Origin: WHSM01 sp050701635 | GTDB lineage: Bacteria > Actinomycetota > Actinomycetes > Mycobacteriales > Micromonosporaceae | Length of the DNA: 9,583 nt | Assembly (NCBI GenBank): GCA_050701635.1 | Contig: JBOGDF010000222.1 | Span: 1-9,583 of the forward strand | Direction of reading: 5' to 3' | In this document: positions 5,469 through 9,583 of the stretch, piece after piece | How positions within the stretch are numbered: the first letter of the stretch is position 1 | Layout of the letters: each line of letters starts with the position of its first letter | Translations under genes and position numbers: made by a program | Notes under the pieces: model-generated | Told to the model about the DNA's origin: nothing | Seen by the model: only the letters and a program-made list of their open reading frames with translations | Databases searched by the model: none

Positions 5469-6230
5469 ATGGAGACCGCCAGATATCTCGCCTGCCTGCA
5501 GCACGACGCCGCCCGGCTCCGGCTGGTCGCCGAGGGCCACCTCGACCTGAAGGTGCCGAGCTGCCCGGAATGGACCGTCGGCGACCTGCTGCGGCACGTC
5601 GCCCAGGTCTACCAGCACAAGACGCAGTGCATCCGGCTGCAGGCGTTTCCGCGCCCGTGGCCGCCGGACTTCTCCGGTGAGGAGCCGATCGCGCTGCTCG
5701 ACCGGTCGCTCAGCGAGCTGCTCGCCGAGTTCGACAAGCACCAGCCCGGCGACGCGGCCCCGACCTGGTTCGACCCGGACCAGTCGGTCGGGTTCTGGAT
5801 CCGCCGGATGGCGCAGGAGACGGTGATCCACCGCGTCGACGGTGAGCTGGCCGTGGACGAGTTCACCGCGATCCCGGTCGATCTGGCGATCGACGGCGTC
5901 GACGAGGTGCTCGGCATCTTCCTCGGCTGGGGGTCCATCGACACCATCCAGCGGGAGGGTCGCGAGTCGTGGCCGCTGCTCGCCGACACCGACGGCGCGG
6001 TGATCGTGGTGCGCGCCGACGACGAGCACGCCTGGTCGGTGAGGCCGACGCCGGACGGCGTACAGGTCTCGGCGGGGGCGACGCCGGAGCCGGCGGCGGC
6101 GCTGTCCGGTGACCCGGTTGACCTGCTGCTGTGGCTGTGGCGGCGCGCCGACATCGACCGGCTCACCGCCGAGGGAGACCGGGACCAGCTCGACCGGCTG
6201 CACGAGCTGATGCGGGTAGCCACCCAGTGA
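5469..6230 (+). CDS. Maleylpyruvate isomerase family mycothiol-dependent enzyme
   Basis: This 253-residue protein of the MDMPI/DinB-like superfamily begins METARYLACLQHDAARLRLV. The N-terminal four-helix bundle has VPSCPEWTVGDLLRHVAQVY. H43 in LLRHVAQ and E117/H121 in RRMAQETVIHRVDGE give the H...E-x3-H metal site known from mycothiol-dependent maleylpyruvate isomerase. Residues ~170-253 form the small C-terminal domain, ending ALSGDPVDLLLWLWRRADID and RL. Actinobacteria use such proteins for mycothiol-linked isomerase and transferase reactions; most members have no known substrate, so maleylpyruvate itself should not be assumed. ATG 5469 is preceded by AAGG (5458-5461) at seven bases. The frame stays open further upstream into the SDR gene, but the family N-terminus supports this start. 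It is 76 bp downstream of the SDR gene and might share its transcript. Confidence 0.92.
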   Translation: METARYLACLQHDAARLRLVAEGHLDLKVPSCPEWTVGDLLRHVAQVYQHKTQCIRLQAFPRPWPPDFSGEEPIALLDRSLSELLAEFDKHQPGDAAPTWFDPDQSVGFWIRRMAQETVIHRVDGELAVDEFTAIPVDLAIDGVDEVLGIFLGWGSIDTIQREGRESWPLLADTDGAVIVVRADDEHAWSVRPTPDGVQVSAGATPEPAAALSGDPVDLLLWLWRRADIDRLTAEGDRDQLDRLHELMRVATQ

Positions 6231-6280
6231 CCTGTCCTACGGTGCCGCGGGTCGCCTTAGGCCGACTGACAGGAAGGCGG

Positions 6281-6325
6281 ATGAAGAAGCTCGCGGTAAG
6301 GGCTAGGGTCAGGTCGTGGCCTTAG
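6281..6325 (+). CDS. Possible 14-codon leader ORF overlapping the next gene's start
   Basis: ATG 6281 follows AGGAAGG (6271-6277), the cleanest Shine-Dalgarno in this stretch, and encodes MKKLAVRARVRSWP, ending with TAG at 6323-6325. The downstream gene starts in another frame at GTG 6316, so the two overlap by ten bases. It could be a basic leader peptide coupling translation of the downstream gene, which has no Shine-Dalgarno. Against it, a leaderless -10 box (6304-6309) lies inside this ORF and would exclude it from that transcript. It could also be chance. Confidence 0.3.
   Translation: MKKLAVRARVRSWP
6304..6315 (+). promoter_or_regulatory. Leaderless -10 element of the small membrane protein gene
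   Basis: TAGGGT (6304-6309) is followed by exactly six bases and then GTG 6316, the spacing expected for transcription starting at the start codon. No convincing -35 is visible. Confidence 0.55.
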
Positions 6326-6789
6326 TACGGGCGCTGACGATTTTTGCCGCCTTGGTGGCACTCGCCAGCCTGCCCTGCCTGATCGCGATCGTGATCGTAG
6401 GGCTGGACGACCTGACGTACCGCACCGGCGGCATGGTGGACCGGATCCGTACCTTGAAGATCCCCGGTCAGGCGCCCGGCGACTGGCTGACCCCGCAGGA
6501 AGAAGACTCGATCGAGCAGATCGCCGCCGACCTGCGGGATCTCGCCGCGGTGCTCGCCGTCGCCCCCGACGAGAGCGACCCCAGCTCGGGCGTACGCCGG
6601 GACGCGATCCGCCGGGCGTACGAGACCCGGCTGCAGGACGCCTGCCGGTCGCTCGGCATCGACGAGCATCTCGACGATCTCGCCGGGCTGGATCGCGAGA
6701 TCGAGCGGCTCCGGATCGAGGGCGCGTTGCAGGCCGAAGGCCTGGTGCTGCGTACCGGCCCGTCCCGCCGGGGCCGCGAAACCACATGA
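6316..6789 (+). CDS. Small membrane-anchored protein of unknown function
   Basis: I do not recognise this 157-residue protein. Residues ~5-30 (LVRALTIFAALVALASLPCL and the following IAIVIVGL) form one strong hydrophobic segment that would act as a signal anchor. Next comes LTYRTGGMVDRIRTLKIPGQ and an acidic, largely helical region with EEDSIEQIAADLRDLAAVLA, then an Arg/Glu-rich helix (RRAYETRLQDACRSL and LAGLDREIERLRIEGALQAE). With one anchor and a charged helical body, it may be an accessory or scaffold-like protein facing either side; topology is not decided by the sequence. The start is GTG 6316, since an in-frame TAG lies at 6304, and TAGGGT six bases upstream suggests a leaderless mRNA. 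Codon 3 is the rare leucine codon TTA. Its TGA overlaps the ATG of the thpR gene (ATGA, 6786-6789), so the two are translationally coupled. Confidence 0.75.
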   Translation: MALVRALTIFAALVALASLPCLIAIVIVGLDDLTYRTGGMVDRIRTLKIPGQAPGDWLTPQEEDSIEQIAADLRDLAAVLAVAPDESDPSSGVRRDAIRRAYETRLQDACRSLGIDEHLDDLAGLDREIERLRIEGALQAEGLVLRTGPSRRGRETT

Positions 6790-7436
6790 CCCCCGCGCGA
6801 CCCGCGGGCGGCTCCGCTCGCCCCGACCCGGGCGTGGCTGGGCGCGGCGGCAGTCCGGGTCGGGCGGCAGTCCAGCGGTTGTTCGTGGCGGTCGACCCGC
6901 CGCCTGATGCCGTGGCGGAGCTGGCCGAGGTGGTGGCCGGGCTGCATGTCGCCAGGGCCCAGGCTCGGCTGGCCGCCAGTGAACGCTGGCACCTCACCGT
7001 CGCCTTCCTCGGCGACGTCGCGGAGGAGCGGGTGCCGGTGGCTCAGGACGCGCTGGCCGCCGCCGCGTCCGGCCCGTCGGCCCGGCGGCACGAGCTGTGG
7101 ATCGCGGGCGGCGGTACGTTCGGCGGCCGTGCCGGCACGGTGCTCTGGGTCGGCGTCGGCGGTGAGGTCGACCGGCTCAAGCAGCTCGCTCGCGCGGTGG
7201 GGCGGGAGCTGCGGGCGGCGCGGTTCTCGCTGGAGCGTCGTGCCTATCGCCCGCACCTCACGATCGCCCGCCCCGGCACCCGCCTGGACCGCGCCCAGCT
7301 CGCCGAGGACGTCGCGACGCTGGCCGCCTACCAGGGCCGGCCCTGGCCCGTCACCCACCTCCACCTGCTCCGCTCCGAGCTAGGCCCCCACCCCCAGCAC
7401 ACCCGCATCGCGACGTACCCCCTTCCGGAGCGGTGA
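6786..7436 (+). CDS. thpR: RNA 2',3'-cyclic phosphodiesterase (2'-5' RNA ligase family)
   Basis: This 216-residue member of the 2H phosphoesterase superfamily is a soluble enzyme that opens 2',3'-cyclic phosphates on RNA ends and can reversibly join 2'-5' linkages. Both HxTx catalytic motifs are present: H69-L-T-V in ERWHLTVAFLGDV and H157-L-T-I in AYRPHLTIARPG. Also typical are the RLFVAVDPPPDAVAEL opening strand, GGTFGGRAGTVLWVGV, and the terminal VTHLHLLRSELGPH. The first ~28 residues are a Gly/Pro/Arg/Ala-rich extension not needed for the fold, so the true start could be later. ATG 6786 overlapping the TGA of the upstream gene by four bases argues for it. It forms a two-gene unit with the unknown membrane protein. 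Its TGA lies in the left arm of the long hairpin at 7433. Confidence 0.93.
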   Translation: MTPARPAGGSARPDPGVAGRGGSPGRAAVQRLFVAVDPPPDAVAELAEVVAGLHVARAQARLAASERWHLTVAFLGDVAEERVPVAQDALAAAASGPSARRHELWIAGGGTFGGRAGTVLWVGVGGEVDRLKQLARAVGRELRAARFSLERRAYRPHLTIARPGTRLDRAQLAEDVATLAAYQGRPWPVTHLHLLRSELGPHPQHTRIATYPLPER

Positions 7437-7492
7437 TCTTGGGGTTTTGGCTGGTGAGGCACGCTCTGGCGCAGCCAAAACCCCAAGATCAC
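7433..7492. terminator. Perfect 21-bp inverted repeat between convergent genes
   Basis: Positions 7433-7453 are exactly complementary to 7472-7492 (outer bases GTGATCTTGGGG...), with an 18-base loop. It includes the thpR stop codon and ends 22 bp from the stop of the convergent aldo/keto reductase gene, so it can act as a bidirectional terminator. There is no T-tract, as is common in actinobacteria. The unusually long perfect arms also fit a dispersed palindromic element. Confidence 0.7.
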
Positions 7493-7514
7493 AAGCATCC
7501 GGGGGTACGGCGCG

Positions 7515-8501
7515 CTACCAGGCCCAGGCTTCGGGGGAGGGGCCGCCCTTGCCGACGGGTGGGAAGAGGTCGTCTAGACGGGCCAGGGTCGCGTCGTCCA
7601 GCACGGTGTCGACCACGGGGACGGTCTCGTCGAGCTGGTCGACCGTACGGGGGCCGATGATCGGGGCGGTCACGCCGGGACGGGACAGCAGCCACGCCAG
7701 CCCGAGGTTGGCGGCGGAGATGCCCAGCTCGGCGGCGAGCTTCTCGTACCCCTCGAGGGATTCCCGGTTTTCGTCGATCACCTCGGCGCTGCGGCCGGAC
7801 TTCGCCCGGGAAGCGCTGCCCTCGGCGAGCTTGCGCAGCGCACCGCCGAGCGCACCGCCATGCAGCGGCGACCACGGGATGATCCCGATGCCGTAGTGCT
7901 GGGCGGCGGGGATCACATCCAGCTCCGCCCAGCGGGTCAGCAGGTTGTAGATGCACTGCTCGCTGACCAGCCCGAGGAAGTTACGCCGCCGCGCCGCCTC
8001 GTTGGCCTGCGCCAGGTGCCAGCCGGCGAAGTTGGACGAGCCGACGTACCGCACCTTGCCCTGCGCCACCAGCAGCTCCATCGCTTGCCAGATCTCGTCC
8101 CACGGCGCGGCCCGGTCCACGTGATGCATCTGGTAGAGGTCGATCCAGTCGGTCCGCAACCGGCGCAGCGATCCCTCACAGGCGGCGATGATGTTGCGGG
8201 CGGACAGGCCGCGGTCGTTCGGGCGGTCGGTCATGTCGCCGTACACCTTGGTGGCGAGTACGACCTGCTCCCGGCGTTCGCCGCCCTGCGCGAACCAGCG
8301 CCCGATGATCTCCTCGGTGGCGCCCTTGCCGAGGCCCCAGCCGTACACGTTGGCGGTGTCGAAGAAGGTGACGCCCTGCTCCAGCGCGTGATCCATGATC
8401 CGGTGACTGTCCTCTTCGGACGTCTTGGGGCCGAAGTTCATGGTGCCGAGGCAGAGGCGTGAGACTTTCAGGCCGGTCCGGCCCAGATTCGTGTACTCCA
8501 T
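7515..8501 (-). CDS. Aldo/keto reductase
   Basis: This 328-residue soluble NADPH-dependent oxidoreductase with a TIM-barrel fold belongs to the general actinobacterial aldo/keto reductase group. The opening MEYTNLGRTGLKVSRLCLGT is the family consensus. The catalytic tetrad is visible as D48 and Y53 (TFFDTANVYGWG), K85 (VLATKVYG) and H126 (YQMHHVDR). Other landmarks are LRTDWIDLYQMH, GKVRYVGSSNFAGWHLAQA, YGIGIIPWSPLHGGAL, and the cofactor region PGVTAPIIGPRTVDQLDE near the end. ATG 8501 is chosen because it gives the family N-terminus and has AGGG eight bases upstream. A GTG at 8510 would add three residues. It follows the YgjV-like gene on the same strand with about 20 bp between them, so the two are probably cotranscribed. 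The substrate is unknown; such enzymes commonly reduce aldehydes and ketones in detoxification or secondary metabolism. Confidence 0.96.
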   Translation of the reverse strand: MEYTNLGRTGLKVSRLCLGTMNFGPKTSEEDSHRIMDHALEQGVTFFDTANVYGWGLGKGATEEIIGRWFAQGGERREQVVLATKVYGDMTDRPNDRGLSARNIIAACEGSLRRLRTDWIDLYQMHHVDRAAPWDEIWQAMELLVAQGKVRYVGSSNFAGWHLAQANEAARRRNFLGLVSEQCIYNLLTRWAELDVIPAAQHYGIGIIPWSPLHGGALGGALRKLAEGSASRAKSGRSAEVIDENRESLEGYEKLAAELGISAANLGLAWLLSRPGVTAPIIGPRTVDQLDETVPVVDTVLDDATLARLDDLFPPVGKGGPSPEAWAW

Positions 8502-8522
8502 GCCCTCCACCCTGCCACGGGA

Positions 8523-9146
8523 TCAGCGCCGGGGAAGCTGCAGCACCAACGTCTCGCCGGCGGGTTGGAAACCCACCCGCTGCAGGTACGTGCGGGAACG
8601 GCGCATCTTCGATGGCGCCAGCACCCGGGTGAAGCCGTGGGAGGTGAACACGTCGGAGCGGCGGTACACGAACTCGCCCGGCGTGAAGTCGCGGTATTCC
8701 GGGAGTACGTAGTCCAGGTCGACCTGCGCCGCCCCGGCACCCGCGTCGTGCGCCAGCACCACGCCGACCGTACGCTCCCCGCGCTGCACCAGGAACGCGT
8801 AGTCCGCCCGCCCGACCCCTTCCAGCTCCGGGTTGAACCGCCGGATGTCGTCGCCATGGGTGTCGAGTACGTGCCGCAGGTACGCGTTCGCCGGCGTCAC
8901 CTCGAGCACGGCGTACTCGCCCTCGTCATGCGCGTGCCGCAGCAGCCACCACAGGTTGACCGCGTTGATCACCGCCAGTACGGCGTTCATCCCCACCATC
9001 GGCCACACCGCGATCGCCGCGTTGAACCCGACCAGCACCACGCAGCCGATCAGGTTCAGGAGCCGCAGCCGCAGGATCCGGGTCTGCAGCAACGACACCA
9101 CGACCAGCGCCGACCCGCCCCACCCGATCACACTCAACCAGTCCAC
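8523..9146 (-). CDS. YgjV-like membrane protein with GNAT-like C-terminal domain
   Basis: This 207-residue protein has two parts. Residues 1-71 hold three hydrophobic segments (~4-21, ~30-48, ~52-70) with WLSVIGWGGSALVVVSLLQT, LRLLNLIGCVVLVGFNAAIA and WPMVGMNAVLAVINAVNLWW, resembling the small inner-membrane YgjV family. Residues ~78-207 form a soluble domain (YAVLEVTPANAYLRHVLDTH, then ADYAFLVQRGERTVGVVLAH, then VDLDYVLPEYRDFTPGEFVY) ending SRTYLQRVGFQPAGETLVLQ. The Y-L-x3-GF ending is reminiscent of the last strand of GNAT acetyltransferases, but a clear acetyl-CoA P-loop (Q/RxxGxG/A) is missing, so catalysis is uncertain. GTG 9146 is preceded by TAGGGT-N6 and has no Shine-Dalgarno, so a leaderless mRNA is likely. 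It is the first gene of a probable two-gene unit with the aldo/keto reductase. No function can be assigned. Confidence 0.83.
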   Translation of the reverse strand: MDWLSVIGWGGSALVVVSLLQTRILRLRLLNLIGCVVLVGFNAAIAVWPMVGMNAVLAVINAVNLWWLLRHAHDEGEYAVLEVTPANAYLRHVLDTHGDDIRRFNPELEGVGRADYAFLVQRGERTVGVVLAHDAGAGAAQVDLDYVLPEYRDFTPGEFVYRRSDVFTSHGFTRVLAPSKMRRSRTYLQRVGFQPAGETLVLQLPRR

Positions 9147-9158
9147 GACGCGACCCTA
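9147..9158 (-). promoter_or_regulatory. Leaderless -10 element of the YgjV-like gene
   Basis: On the minus strand TAGGGT (9158-9153) is followed by exactly six bases and then GTG 9146. The box and spacing are identical to those of the MocR gene and the gene at 6316. Confidence 0.58.
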
Positions 9159-9362
9159 AGCGAGGCGCCGACCGCGGGCCCGAACTTCGCCCCGTGCGCT
9201 GCCCCATTGCCGCCGCGCCGTCCGCAGTCCCGCTGCCGCCCGCCACAAGATCGCTGTTGGTGGTACGAAACGGCGACGCGGCGCACCGCAACGTTCCCCA
9301 AACAGCGATCTTGGTGGATCGCCAACCTCCGGAGCCCGGGTTTCGGGGGTTGGGGGTGGTGG
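9159..9362. other. Intergenic region without a supported gene
   Basis: Between the promoter of the YgjV-like gene and the tandem array there is no frame with a recognisable protein, ribosome binding site or codon bias. Long open frames occur on both strands only because stop codons are rare at this GC content. Apart from the inverted repeat at 9243-9317, I see nothing assignable. Confidence 0.6.
9243..9317. repeat. Long inverted repeat in the right-hand intergenic region
   Basis: AAGATCGCTGTT (9247-9258) and AACAGCGATCTT (9301-9312) are perfectly complementary. Pairing continues with single-base bulges outward (CCAC against GTGG, ending at 9317) and inward (GG 9259-9260 against CC 9298-9299). 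The loop is about 40 bases. The gene to the left reads away from it, so it is not an obvious terminator for any gene in the window; it could terminate a transcript coming from the right. It shares the CAAGATC word with the hairpin at 7433-7492. Confidence 0.6.
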
Positions 9363-9583
9363 GTTTCCGCTTGGCGGCGGCGTGGGTTCCCGCCTAACGG
9401 CGATGGAGGTTTGCCCCGGCGGCCGTCGAGGGTTTGACCTGGCGGCGGTGGAGGTTTGGCCCGGCGGCGGTGGAGGTTTGGCCCGGCGGTGGTTGGGGGT
9501 TTGGCCCGGCGGCGGTGGGGTTTGGCCCGGCGGCGGTGGGGTTTGGCCCGGCGGCGGTGGGGTTTGGCCCGGCGGCGGTGGGG
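9363..9583. repeat. GC-rich tandem repeat array, 21-23-bp units, running off the right edge
   Basis: About ten head-to-tail units start at 9363, 9386, 9409, 9432, 9454, 9476, 9499, 9520, 9541 and 9562. The consensus is GTTTGGCCCGGCGGCGG followed by TGGG or TGGAG. The first two or three units are degenerate and 23 bp long. The units at 9499, 9520, 9541 and 9562 are identical 21-mers. The array reaches the window end, so its full length is unknown. Unit lengths of 21, 22 and 23 break any reading frame across it, so it looks noncoding. Confidence 0.88.

Noticed and set aside
4640..6230. Single catabolic operon for aromatic degradation (SDR plus maleylpyruvate isomerase)
   Set aside because: No ring-cleavage dioxygenase or hydrolase is present, and the MDMPI-like family is broad; gene names alone do not support a gentisate pathway.
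6231..6273. Hairpin CCTGTC...GACAGG with an inner imperfect palindrome GTCGCCTTAGGCCGAC (6251-6266) as a terminator or riboswitch
   Set aside because: Only six outer pairs across a 31-base loop and no conserved riboswitch core; could be chance in GC-rich DNA.
9158..9583. Minus-strand open frame through the tandem array giving PPPPGQT-like repeats
   Set aside because: The repeat units are 21, 22 and 23 bp, so the proline-rich frame is lost after the first units, and the frame runs through the inverted repeat with no recognisable domain. A proline-rich coding end entering from the right remains a remote possibility.
9363..9583. CRISPR array
   Set aside because: Units are contiguous with no spacers, and there are no cas genes in the window.

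Overview
The window comes from a high-GC actinobacterium. Several features suggest this: third-codon-position GC bias in every gene, frequent GTG starts, leaderless promoters, two proteins of mycothiol-linked families (a Rv2466c-type thioredoxin-fold reductase and an MDMPI/DinB-like enzyme), and abundant CGTACG/GTAC words. The overall flavour (many one-gene accessory modules, each with its own regulator, and palindromic intergenic elements) fits Micromonosporaceae or a near relative, but that placement is an inference.

Layout from left to right. (1) 1-1006: the 5' part of a MocR-type GntR regulator (minus strand, running off the left edge), divergent from a mycothiol-dependent-reductase-like gene; the 113-bp gap holds three ATTGGC half-sites. 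(2) 1037-1688: a HigBA-like toxin-antitoxin pair on the minus strand, toxin first, with a palindromic operator over the toxin start codon. (3) 1737-3632: a MarR regulator followed by an MFS exporter, with a MarR-type palindrome directly against the marR GTG start and a second near-perfect palindrome between the two genes. (4) 3629-5392: an XRE/MLTR regulator divergent from the SDR oxidoreductase it presumably controls, with a 25-bp palindrome between them. (5) 5469-6230: a mycothiol-dependent maleylpyruvate-isomerase-family protein. (6) 6316-7436: a small unknown membrane-anchored protein with a 4-bp ATGA overlap into an RNA 2',3'-cyclic phosphodiesterase gene (thpR). (7) 7433-7492: a perfect 21-bp-arm hairpin between convergent genes. 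(8) 7515-9146: an aldo/keto reductase preceded on the same strand by a YgjV-like membrane protein with a GNAT-like C-terminal half. (9) 9147-9583: no convincing gene; it holds a second long inverted repeat and a GC-rich tandem repeat array that becomes homogeneous and runs off the right edge.

The genes do not form one pathway. The recurring theme is small regulator-plus-effector cassettes for redox, detoxification and export (MocR/reductase, MarR/MFS, XRE/SDR, mycothiol enzyme, aldo/keto reductase). I see no CRISPR array, tRNA, rRNA, transposase, phage gene or biosynthetic core enzyme, and no convincing wholly new multi-gene system. The items most worth checking are the CPCA active site of the Rv2466c-like protein, the exact TAGGGT-N6-GTG leaderless arrangement shared by three genes, the two long inverted repeats that share CAAGATC, and the terminal tandem array.
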